A stretch of 5,606 nt of DNA from Dialister sp. CAG:486 (GTDB lineage Bacteria; Bacillota; Negativicutes; Veillonellales; Dialisteraceae): assembly GCA_000434475.1 (NCBI GenBank), contig FR879527.1:1-5606 (forward strand). Reading direction: 5' to 3'. The notes below the pieces were generated by a model, which saw only the letters and a list, made by a program, of their open reading frames with translations, searched no databases and was not told the DNA's origin. This document shows, piece by piece, positions 1 through 5,606 of the stretch; positions within the stretch are counted from its first letter, which is position 1; every line of letters starts with the position of its first letter. Position numbers and translations under genes: made by a program.

Positions 1-63
1 CGCAGCCGCTCCCGCCATGGCCGTTTCTTCTTTGCACACCCGCCATCGATCCAGCTTACTCAT
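1..63 (-). CDS. N-terminus of an unidentified protein, possibly nitrogenase component 1-like (partial)
   Basis: Only the first 21 codons lie in the window; the frame runs off the left edge. The ATG at 63-61 has an excellent ribosome-binding site, AGGAGG at 78-73, nine bases upstream, so I trust the start. The peptide is MSKLDRWRVCKEETAMAGAA plus one more Ala. A Cys followed by an Ala/Gly-rich helix (Cys10, then AMAGAAA) resembles the start of the P-cluster-type region in nitrogenase component 1 proteins (NifK, NifN and relatives), where such a Cys precedes a GA-rich helix and then an HG-x-x-GC motif. That later motif would be outside the window, so this identity is a weak inference from 21 residues. 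The start overlaps the stop of the preceding short frame (ATGAGTAA), the arrangement of translationally coupled partner subunits. Transcription may depend on read-through of the receptor terminator or on a promoter I cannot see. Confidence 0.5.
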   Translation of the reverse strand, partial: MSKLDRWRVCKEETAMAGAAA

Positions 64-175
64 CACAGCCTCCCTCCTTCTTCAGGATCTTTTTCAAAAA
101 AGAAATCCATCCCTCATAACCGATGCATGATGGTACCAGCACCTCATCGCATTCACGCAAATCAAAAAGCATCAT
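56..175 (-). pseudogene. Short open frame, probable 3' remnant of a truncated gene
   Basis: A 39-codon frame can be read from the double ATG at 175-170 to TAA at 58-56. It contains LVPSCIGYEGW followed by ISFLKKILKKEGG. No Shine-Dalgarno site precedes the ATG; the T-rich arm of the receptor terminator lies there instead. The stop overlaps the start of the next gene as ATGAGTAA, typical of the end of a full-length gene coupled to its partner. The GYEGW-x-x-F piece followed by a basic amphipathic helix resembles the C-terminal end of nitrogenase alpha-type subunits (GYDGF in NifD). I therefore infer that this is the tail of a NifD/NifE-like gene whose 5' part was lost where the receptor unit now ends. 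In frame, the reading continues upstream only to a TAA at 214-212, so no larger gene survives. A genuine 39-residue protein is possible but lacks a translation signal. Confidence 0.4.
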
Positions 176-179
176 AAAG

Positions 180-213
180 AAAAAGCAGGTTCGCCACTGA
201 CGTCCTGCTTTTT
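180..213 (-). terminator. Intrinsic terminator after the receptor gene
   Basis: A perfect 10-bp inverted repeat, AAAAAGCAGG (180-189) and CCTGCTTTTT (204-213), encloses a 14-base loop. It begins 11 bases after the receptor stop codon. Read on the minus strand, the stem ends in CCTGCTTTTTC, giving a U-run in the descending arm. The symmetrical A and T runs mean it could also stop transcription arriving from the other side. Confidence 0.82.
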
Positions 214-224
214 ATAATGAACAA

Positions 225-2374
225 TTAGAATTTAATTTCCGCAGACACTACAAAAGTTCTCGGATCTGCAGCAAGAATCTGGTTTCCCTGATCCGCACTA
301 TACCAACCTTTCTTATTGGTCACATTGTAGCACATTGCCGACCAAGTCACCGGGGTATGGCCCATGACAGACTCATACTTGAACCCCAAGTCGAAACGGT
401 AATACTGTGGCACGGTGTAGGTTCCATGTCCAATATGGCTCTTGCCGATGTAGCTGGCTCTTCCCAGTACCGTCAAATCATCCGTTGCGTGATAAGCCAA
501 TGCCAGATTACCATTCCATTTCGGAATACCATCCGCTGTCATGCCGTTTAATTTGGGATTGCTGTTTCTTGTCCAGATATAACGGTTGAACCCAATGGAT
601 GCAATAAAATCCAGTTTATCTCCAATCGTGCCAGCAGTTGTCCATTCGATTCCCTTATACTTTGTTTCCCCGTCATACTTGTAATAGTTATCCGATGTTG
701 TCACAGTTCCAGGTTCTTTGGTTTCATACATAGCCAGCGTATGCGTGAGTTTACCCTTTTTCAGTTTGATACCGAACTCGTTACTCTTTGTCTTAGCCGG
801 ATCCAACAAATCGCCCTCATTCTTATATCCCTTACCTGTAGGAACTACGGTTCCACCAAGGAATGTCTCTGTGTGATTGGCATAAACAGACAGCGATGGC
901 GTAAAGCGATACACGATGCCATATGTCGGGCAGTTGCCATCGTAGTCTTTTTCATCTTTGATCGTTCCATTGGCGTTATAGCTGCGGCTCTGGTAGCTGT
1001 GATGATGCAACCCGGCATTTACAATCAATTTATCATCCATGAACTTCATGGTATCCATCAGTGTATAGCCCTTAGTCGTAAACTTGCTGCCAAGACGCGT
1101 GCTGACTTTTGTCAAATCCGGTGCTGCCCAGTCATTGTCCTGATACAGATTGCCGATGTAAGTCCCCAATTTACGAGAGGATGCTGTTCTGTTGACCGCG
1201 CTGTTCCGATCCACGGCAAAGAGGAATTCATTTTTCATGAAGCCGAAATCATATTCTGAGCGAAGGCCTGTCCCAATATATCTGGCTGTGCTACCAGATG
1301 CACCAATATTTAAGACTCTTTTGAATGTACCACCAAAACTGCCATCCGGATTGAACTGCAAAATCCCGGTCATAGATGAGCCAGAAATATTGACCGGCGT
1401 ATCGTTCCTCATAATTCCTGCATTCAGGAATGCTGTCCAATGGTCATTGAGCTTCTGGTCGTGGTTCAATGTCATCAGCCAGGTCTTGCTCTCTGTATAT
1501 GCCCAGCTTGGATTCAAATTGTGCTTTCCATCTGGAGCCGTAGGCAAAAACGGCATCTTGCTCAAAGGCTTCGTTTCACTGGAAGAAACCGTCTGAAATA
1601 TGCTGTTTCCGCCTTTATGCAGACTTCTGGCATACCCCATAAGTAAGTTGGTCGAGCTATCAACACTTTGATGATCCAAATTAACAAAGATATTTCTATT
1701 CTTGAGTTTTTCTCCATGGGTAGCCAGATTCCCATCCCCAGTCAATGCATTGATGCGGATCCCCCATGCACCATCTTTTCCAAAGCGACGGCTCATATCA
1801 ACGGACTCCTGCAGATTTCCTGTACTGGTATACTTCACATTGGCGGTTGTTAACGGTTCTTTCTCCGCTACTTTGGAACGATAGTTTACTGTACCGCCAA
1901 TAACATTTTGCGTGGTACTTCCGGAATAAACTAAAGATGGGCCTCCCAGCACATCAATATTTCCAATAAAGTTCGTTCCCATCGTGAAATTACTGTACAT
2001 ACCGGGGATATTATTGACACTCATCTGGGATGCTGTGGTATACTTGCCTCTCACGGACACCACATTGGGACTGGTGGTGCGACGAATGGATGGATTTAAA
2101 GAAAGAATATCCATCACTTCATTATTTCCGGAAATGGCAAAATCTTTAATAGACTGATCGGTGATGGTCATCGTAGCCGCAGGAAGCTCCATCATGTCTT
2201 TATTACGAAGCATCCCCAAAGATGTATTCTGCGACAAATAGCCGCCGGCATAGGCCTTGTCTTTATCCGCATTGACGATCACTTCCTCCAGTACGGAAGT
2301 GTCAGCGGCCTGTACCCCCCAATTATTGTCAACCACACGGCTGTTGAAAGTAACATTTTCATAGACTTTTTCAT
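225..2374 (-). CDS. TonB-dependent siderophore-type outer-membrane receptor, out of frame with its own signal peptide at a G6 tract
   Basis: This is an energy-dependent import channel for iron-siderophore-like chelates in the outer membrane. The ATG at 2374-2372 is 7 bases after GAGGAG (2387-2382) and opens a signal peptide, MKKSMKMLLSTAV through TIIGG. At the G6 tract (2315-2320) that frame diverges and stops at TGA 2281-2279. The receptor body lies in the adjacent frame, which is open from a GTG at 2336 with no ribosome-binding site. One extra G joins them into 716 residues with a VQA|A cleavage site at 23/24. Numbered on the joined protein, a TonB-box-like EEVIVNA is at 30-36. The plug is at about 50-170 (NPSIRR, VSVRGKYTTASQMSV, IDVLGGPSLVYSG, IGGTVNYRSK), followed by a barrel of about 550 residues ending in Phe (VVSAEIKF). 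YRFTPSLSVYANHTETF and the later KTKSNEFGIKLK match the siderophore-receptor style (FhuA/FpvA-like). Barrel coding shows no other break. The gene follows the binding-protein stop by 15 bases, so the two are co-transcribed. Substrate is not determinable. Confidence 0.93.
2279..2374 (-). other. 31-codon OFF-frame peptide produced with the G6 tract
   Basis: Translation from the well-placed ATG at 2374 with the tract as written gives 31 residues. The first 20 are the receptor signal sequence up to IIGG, followed by YRPLTLPYWRK and TGA at 2281-2279. It has a hydrophobic core but no cleavage site and would be a dead-end product. It is listed because it is what the sequence as given actually encodes from the real start; I do not propose that it has a function. 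Confidence 0.6.
2315..2320 (-). repeat. Homopolymeric G6 tract at the frame junction in the receptor signal peptide
   Basis: Six consecutive C on the plus strand are read as GGGGGG in the transcript, at codons 19-20 of the receptor. In the ATG-2374 frame they read ATT GGG GGG TAC and lead to an early stop. In the receptor frame they read TGG GGG GTA. Tract lengths of 4, 7 or 10 G connect the start to the receptor; 5, 6, 8 or 9 do not. This makes the tract the deciding element for receptor synthesis, whether its length varies in cells or is misread here. Confidence 0.85.
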
Positions 2375-2381
2375 AATGATT

Positions 2382-2387
2382 CTCCTC
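2382..2387 (-). promoter_or_regulatory. Ribosome-binding site that fixes the receptor start at 2374
   Basis: GAGGAG lies 7 bases before the ATG at 2374-2372 and almost touches the TAG stop of the upstream lipoprotein gene (2392-2390). The GTG at 2336 that opens the receptor frame has no such site in the preceding 25 bases. The true start is therefore at 2374 even though it is out of frame with the receptor. Confidence 0.85.
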
Positions 2388-2389
2388 TT

Positions 2390-3376
2390 CTAATAAAAAT
2401 AAAGCCCATTAGAAATTTCCCTGATGGTTTGGGCTGTATAAACATGACTTGCGCAAACATTTCTATAGGGAAGCAGGAATACACGGCTATTTTTCACCGC
2501 AGGAATATCGCTGAATTCAGGAACCTGAATCTGCGCTAACGCATTAGCTCCTTCCTGCTCATTCCCATGATAGACAATAAACAAGGTATCCGCTCCACAC
2601 ATGCGAAGCTCCTCCCGACTGATAAATGGTGTATCGAACTGGATATTCGTACTGCCAAGCTTTCGAATAATATCACCCGACAGCAGTTTATCGCCGAATA
2701 CTTCGATCTTATCTCTCATGAATTCGATAGTAATGACCCGTCTGGCCGGAGCCTCTCTGGCTTTTGCGATTCCTTCATCTAAGGCGCTTTGGATATTCCT
2801 TACTATACCATTCGCCTCTTCTTCTTTTTGAAAAAGCTGTCCCATATTCTGAATGAACCTCATCTCTGTTTCTACAGTTGATGGCGGGAAAGGATCTACC
2901 GCAGGAACCGGTCCGGAATTTTCTTCGATATAAACGGGAATGTTTCTTTCTCGCCAGAACGCAGTATCACCTAGCGCTCCTTTGCGGAATGACATCCGCC
3001 AGCCAAGGATAAAATCAGGATGCATCATCAAGGCCGTCTCCCGATCCATCTCCGATGTGTAAAACACAGCCTTTGGCATTTTCTTTTGCAGCTCAGGGAT
3101 CTGCTCCACCTTGTCCCTGGTAATATACGCAGCGCAAATATAATTTTCTGCGTGCAATGCCAGCAATGCATCCAATATCTCTGGTCTGGCCACGATCACT
3201 CGCTCAGGAACTCCCTGCACTTGTATCTGCGTCGGTTTCCCATCAAAGTCAAAATTATTCAAGGATGTAGTACCGACCATTTGGGGCGGTACTGACGGCG
3301 ACTGGATAAAGCCGCATCCGGCGAACCAGAGCAGTCCGATGAGAAGCAAGACTGCCCGTATCAGTTTATCAATCAT
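2390..3376 (-). CDS. Iron-complex-type ABC transporter substrate-binding lipoprotein
   Basis: This is a periplasmic binding protein of the FhuD/BtuF (Peripla_BP_2) type, which would hand a metal chelate to the FecCD permease. I chose the ATG at 3376 over one at 3415 because it follows AGAGGG and gives a textbook lipoprotein signal: MIDK, a hydrophobic core, then the lipobox FAGC with Cys21. The protein is then 328 residues, normal for the family. The N lobe begins near residue 56 (PERVIVARPEILDALLAL). Glu113 in MDRETALMMHPDFILG sits where BtuF has a permease-contacting Glu; Glu255/256 in FISREELRMCGADTLFI is the likely partner in the second lobe. A long Glu/Lys-rich helix (about 166-209) joins the lobes, as in this family. 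It is the first gene of its own unit and is followed after 15 bases by the receptor start. Its composition is AT-richer than the permease/ATPase pair. The ligand is unknown. Confidence 0.88.
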   Translation of the reverse strand: MIDKLIRAVLLLIGLLWFAGCGFIQSPSVPPQMVGTTSLNNFDFDGKPTQIQVQGVPERVIVARPEILDALLALHAENYICAAYITRDKVEQIPELQKKMPKAVFYTSEMDRETALMMHPDFILGWRMSFRKGALGDTAFWRERNIPVYIEENSGPVPAVDPFPPSTVETEMRFIQNMGQLFQKEEEANGIVRNIQSALDEGIAKAREAPARRVITIEFMRDKIEVFGDKLLSGDIIRKLGSTNIQFDTPFISREELRMCGADTLFIVYHGNEQEGANALAQIQVPEFSDIPAVKNSRVFLLPYRNVCASHVYTAQTIREISNGLYFY

Positions 3377-3461
3377 GAACCCTCTGCTATGAAACAGCTC
3401 TTTCGAGCAAGCCATCTATGTTATCTTTCTTAATTATCTCATTACGTCCATCACATCTTAA

Positions 3462-3489
3462 TATAGCAGTAGTATACTCACTATAGCAG
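3462..3489 (-). promoter_or_regulatory. Pair of CTGCTATA direct repeats, candidate operator
   Basis: CTGCTATA occurs at 3489-3482 and again at 3469-3462 on the minus strand, exactly 20 bp apart, about two helical turns. The first lies in the spacer of the candidate promoter and the second at the expected transcription start. The two sites flank AGTATACT, itself an 8-bp palindrome. Binding by a regulator here would block RNA polymerase. The regulator is not identifiable from the sequence; metal-dependent repression would be expected for such genes. Confidence 0.4.
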
Positions 3490-3501
3490 GTATATAGTCA
3501 A
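3471..3501 (-). promoter_or_regulatory. Candidate sigma-70-type promoter for the lipoprotein-receptor unit
   Basis: TTGACT (3501-3496) matches the -35 consensus at 5 of 6 positions and TATACT (3476-3471) matches the -10 consensus at 5 of 6. The spacer is 19 bases, longer than the ideal 17, so this would be a weak promoter or one needing activation. Transcription would begin near 3464, leaving a leader of about 88 bases before the ATG at 3376. Confidence 0.45.
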
Positions 3502-3635
3502 GCCGATTTTAGCGGAATATTATTTCATAAATCCGATTTCATTGCCGCTAAATTAATTTTTTCTGCCAAATCTGCATTTCCCTTTCAAATAAACATGTCA
3601 CTGCCCCGTAAGCAACCAAAGGACAAAGTTTAGTC

Positions 3636-3648
3636 TATAGCGGCTATA
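3636..3648. repeat. Perfect 13-bp palindrome TATAGCGGCTATA
   Basis: The sequence is two inverted TATAGC arms around a single G. It contains the same GCTATA hexamer seen in the candidate operator pair near the promoter, about 150 bases away, and so may be a distal binding site of the same regulator. Confidence 0.45.
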
Positions 3649-3705
3649 CGCCCAGAGCATTCTAAAATAGTTCGATATGAATGACTCATAAATACTCATC
3701 TATTG

Positions 3706-3712
3706 CCCCCCC
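3706..3712 (-). repeat. G7 homopolymer tract in the intergenic region
   Basis: Seven consecutive C on the plus strand (G on the transcribed sense) lie 6 bases beyond the hairpin after the ATPase gene. The tract is more than 200 bases upstream of the candidate promoter and is not in any gene I accept, so no direct role is visible. Confidence 0.6.
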
Positions 3713-3718
3713 ACGAGA

Positions 3719-3763
3719 CAAAGAGCCATCTCAAATGCATCATACATTTAACATGGCTCTTTG
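3719..3763 (-). terminator. Hairpin closing the permease-ATPase unit, probable terminator
   Basis: A perfect 11-bp inverted repeat, CAAAGAGCCAT (3719-3729) and ATGGCTCTTTG (3753-3763), starts 18 bases after the ATPase stop. The 23-base loop can fold further through AAATG (3733-3737) and CATTT (3745-3749). After the stem the transcript reads TCTCGTGGGG, so there is no proper U-run. It may be a weak intrinsic terminator or an RNA-stabilising 3' hairpin. Confidence 0.55.
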
Positions 3764-3781
3764 CTATATTGCAACACAATA

Positions 3782-4555
3782 TCATTTCTTCCAATGCTGC
3801 GGGATATAGACGATATTCATCCTTTCATCCGCCCCATAGTGGATCTCACAGTCCACATCATAGAGCTTTTTGATAAAATCCGGTGTCAGAAGCGCCTTCG
3901 GCGTCCCCGCGCCGACCACCTTCCCACCCTGTATCGCGATCAGTCTATCACAATACATCGCTGCGATATTCAGGTCATGCACAGCCGCAACCACGGTATG
4001 ACCGAGGCTCTTCACGATATCCATGATCTGGAGCTGGTACTTGATATCGAGATGATTCGTCGGTTCATCCAGTACGAGGCACTCTGATCCCTGCGTCAGC
4101 GCACGCGCCAGGATGACGCGCTGCTGCTCGCCGCCGGAGAGCGTCGAGAAATTTCTTTCTTCGAAGCCATGGAGCCCCACGATATCCAGCGCCTCATGCG
4201 CCAATCGGTAGTCCTCTTCGTTATCCCGCTCCATCATCTTCTTATGCGGCGAACGCCCCATGAGGACGACATCAAGCACGGAGAAATCAAAATTGTAGTA
4301 ATTGTGCTGCGCCACGACTGCAAGCATCAGCGCCGACTGCCGATACGACAGCTCATCCAGCGCTTTCCCGTCAAAGAGGATCTTCCCCTCGGTCGGTTTC
4401 TGCACACGATAGACGCACTTCAGAAAAGTACTTTTCCCGCTGCCATTGGGTCCAATGATTCCCAGGAATTCTTTCGGCGAAAGGTGCAGGTCGATGCCCT
4501 TTAGGATCTCCTTTTTGCCGATGAAATATTTCACCGCCTCTGCCAGTATCTCCAT
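3782..4555 (-). CDS. ABC transporter ATP-binding protein, FecE/FhuC/BtuD family
   Basis: This cytoplasmic ATPase of 257 residues powers iron-siderophore, haem or cobalamin type import, and its length is normal for the family. All ATPase motifs are intact: Walker A GPNGSGKST at 35-43, Q-loop Gln83, signature LSGGEQQR at 139-146, Walker B CLVLDE at 159-164 followed by PTNHLD (D-loop, to 170), and the switch His193 in AAVHDLN. FDFSVLDVVLMGR (89-101) is typical of the iron-chelate subfamily. The ATG at 4555 shares one base with the permease stop (TGATG) and has GGAGGG eight bases upstream inside the permease gene, indicating translational coupling. It is the last gene of its unit. Family identity is secure; which chelate it serves is not, and pairing with the downstream lipoprotein and receptor is inferred from position. 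Confidence 0.95.
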   Translation of the reverse strand: MEILAEAVKYFIGKKEILKGIDLHLSPKEFLGIIGPNGSGKSTFLKCVYRVQKPTEGKILFDGKALDELSYRQSALMLAVVAQHNYYNFDFSVLDVVLMGRSPHKKMMERDNEEDYRLAHEALDIVGLHGFEERNFSTLSGGEQQRVILARALTQGSECLVLDEPTNHLDIKYQLQIMDIVKSLGHTVVAAVHDLNIAAMYCDRLIAIQGGKVVGAGTPKALLTPDFIKKLYDVDCEIHYGADERMNIVYIPQHWKK

Positions 4556-5606
4556 CAGTCATTCCCTCCAAAGCCATACGTTTTCTTGATCATCAGATAG
4601 ATAAAGCTCGGCGCGCCGATCATAGAAATCAGGATACCGATAGGAAGCTCGGTGTGCGGGATAATGATGCGACACAAGCCATCGCAGATGACGAGGAAAA
4701 TCGCCCCCGTCAGCGCCGATACGGGGATCAGCCGCTTATGATCCGGCCCCGTGAACATACGAATGACATGAGGGATGATGAGTCCCACAAAGCCGATCAT
4801 GCCCGCCGCGTATACCGCAAAGCCGACAATGAGTGAGGAGATCAAAAGATACCACTGGCGATAGACATGAAGGTCTGTCCCCATGGTAATGGCCGATTCA
4901 TCCCCAAGAAGCATCAGATTCAGCACGCGGCTCTGTGTCCAGAAAAAAATAACCGAAGCCATGATGATCGGTGCAATGATCGCAAGCTCTCCCCACTTGG
5001 CTCCCGCAAGACTCCCCATCATCCAGTACGCGATAGTCTGCATGCCTTCTTTATTATTCGCAAAATATACAATAAAGCTGGAAAACGCCCCGCACACCGC
5101 CGAAAGCGCCATGCCGGCAAGAAGCAGCTTCATCGAGTTCGAGCGCCCGCCCAGATTCGATATGAAAAGCACCGCCAGTGAAATCGCAAAGGCGCCGATA
5201 AATGCCGCGATCCCCACAAAATTCGTCCCCAGCGAAACGCCGATGCCCAAGAGAATCGCCGACGTCGCTCCCAGTGATGCGCCGGAAGAAATGCCTAATA
5301 TATAGGGGTCCGCCAATGGATTCTTCACGATCGCCTGCATGATGACCCCGCACACTGCCAGCCCGCAGCCAACAAGGGACGCCAGGATCAAGCGCGGCAG
5401 ACGAAGCAGCCAGACGATATCATGGACAGGCCCCTGTCCTGGCGCCGTAATGGGCTCTCCGCTGGTAAACTGCGCGAGCACCGTCTCGTAAATTTCACGA
5501 ACCGGCAGCTTCACTGTCCCGATACTGAGTGCCCAAAACAGGGAGAATACGAGCAGCAAAGCGAGGAACAACAGCACCAACACAAAACCAATTTCTTCCA
5601 AATAGT
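4555..5606 (-). CDS. FecCD/BtuC-family ABC transporter permease (5' end beyond the window)
   Basis: This inner-membrane permease forms the channel for iron-chelate or cobalamin type import and works as a dimer with the ATPase encoded next. At least 348 residues are visible, about the family's full length. There is an N-terminal membrane segment (VLVLLFLALLLVFSLFWAL) and the hallmark LRLPRLILASLVGCGLAVCG, followed by MQAIVKNPLADPYILGISSGAS. Several more membrane segments follow, then GFVGLIIPHVIRMFTGPDHK and near the end ELPIGILISMIGAPSFIYLM. The G-x-x-PH-x-x-R loop region is where the family contacts its ATPase. The frame stays open to the right edge. The only early start-like codon, a TTG at 5601, has no ribosome-binding site, so the true start probably lies a few codons outside and I treat the gene as 5'-partial. 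It overlaps the ATPase start by one base. It is GC-richer than the receptor and lipoprotein genes. Confidence 0.94.
   Translation of the reverse strand, partial: YLEEIGFVLVLLFLALLLVFSLFWALSIGTVKLPVREIYETVLAQFTSGEPITAPGQGPVHDIVWLLRLPRLILASLVGCGLAVCGVIMQAIVKNPLADPYILGISSGASLGATSAILLGIGVSLGTNFVGIAAFIGAFAISLAVLFISNLGGRSNSMKLLLAGMALSAVCGAFSSFIVYFANNKEGMQTIAYWMMGSLAGAKWGELAIIAPIIMASVIFFWTQSRVLNLMLLGDESAITMGTDLHVYRQWYLLISSLIVGFAVYAAGMIGFVGLIIPHVIRMFTGPDHKRLIPVSALTGAIFLVICDGLCRIIIPHTELPIGILISMIGAPSFIYLMIKKTYGFGGND

Larger units (their letters stand above)
3416..3781. other. Intergenic region between the two transcription units
   Basis: These 366 bases hold no convincing gene. In minus-strand order they contain the hairpin after the ATPase gene (3763-3719), a G7 tract (3712-3706), the TATAGCGGCTATA palindrome (3648-3636), an 8-bp inverted repeat CCGCTAAA/TTTAGCGG (3545-3552 with 3508-3515) whose 29-base loop includes the palindrome AAATCCGATTT (3529-3539), the promoter-like site (3501-3471) and an AT-rich leader. 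A tiny hairpin GCTC-GAAA-GAGC (3408-3397) lies about 20 bases before the lipoprotein start. The central part is AT-rich and the repeat density suggests a regulated promoter region. Confidence 0.6.

Noticed and set aside
741..1259. 172-codon open frame on the plus strand inside the receptor gene
   Set aside because: It is antisense to a well-supported barrel domain, and its translation has no recognisable domain and no ribosome-binding signal.
225..2336. GTG at 2336 as the natural receptor start
   Set aside because: It has no ribosome-binding site and gives no export signal for an outer-membrane protein, whereas the ATG at 2374 has both in the adjacent frame.
3377..3415. Upstream ATG at 3415 for the lipoprotein
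   Set aside because: It adds 13 residues before the signal peptide and has a poor ribosome-binding site; the ATG at 3376 follows AGAGGG and places the lipobox Cys at 21.
3415..3440. Possible Fur box (GATAATTAAGAAAGATAAC on the minus strand)
   Set aside because: It matches the 19-base Fur consensus at only about 11 positions, and those mostly because it is AT-rich.
3560..3640. Cobalamin or other riboswitch before the lipoprotein gene
   Set aside because: Fragments such as GGGGCAGTGACATG and AAAGGGAAATGCAG look vaguely similar, but the conserved core is missing and the stretch is upstream of the likely promoter.
3598..3699. 33-codon frame on the minus strand after the G7 tract (starts MSIYESF)
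   Set aside because: It is short, has only the G run in place of a proper ribosome-binding site, resembles nothing I recognise, and lies in an AT-rich repeat-dense gap.
4883..5305. 140-codon open frame on the plus strand inside the permease gene
   Set aside because: It is an antisense shadow of conserved membrane segments; long reverse frames are expected in this GC-richer gene.
5599..5601. TTG as the permease start
   Set aside because: There is no ribosome-binding site in the few visible bases and the frame stays open to the window edge, so the gene is better treated as 5'-partial.

Overview
The window carries an outer-membrane metal-chelate import locus, and every gene is on the minus strand. 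A TonB-dependent outer-membrane receptor, a lipoprotein binding protein and a FecCD-type ABC transporter show that the host has two membranes. The strong Shine-Dalgarno sites (AGGAGG, GAGGAG, GGAGGG) and mixed base composition would fit a diderm Firmicute of the Negativicutes type. That placement is an impression from the sequence, not a database match.

Layout in the direction of transcription (high to low coordinates). A FecCD/BtuC-type permease (4555-5606, 5' end cut by the window edge) overlaps by one base the start of its ATPase (3782-4555). A hairpin (3719-3763) closes this unit. A 366-base gap follows, holding a G7 tract, a cluster of GCTATA hexamers and a promoter-like site. A second unit then encodes a periplasmic binding lipoprotein (2390-3376) and, 15 bases after its stop, a siderophore-type TonB-dependent receptor (225-2374). 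A good intrinsic terminator (180-213) closes that unit. Beyond it lie a short open frame (56-175) that looks like the 3' end of a broken gene, and the first 21 codons of another gene (1-63). Both faintly resemble nitrogenase component 1 proteins.

Working together, the receptor would take an iron-type chelate across the outer membrane using TonB energy. The lipoprotein would pass it to the permease/ATPase for import into the cytoplasm. The substrate (siderophore, haem, cobamide or another metallophore) cannot be told from the sequence.

The main discovery candidate is at the receptor start. The only start codon with a good ribosome-binding site (ATG at 2374) opens a clean signal peptide that is out of frame with the rest of the receptor. 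The two frames meet at a run of six G (2315-2320 on the minus strand). Seven G would give a perfect 716-residue receptor with a VQA|A signal-peptidase site, while six G give a 31-residue dead-end peptide. This is the layout of a slipped-strand phase-variable switch captured in the OFF state, although a homopolymer sequencing or assembly error would look the same.
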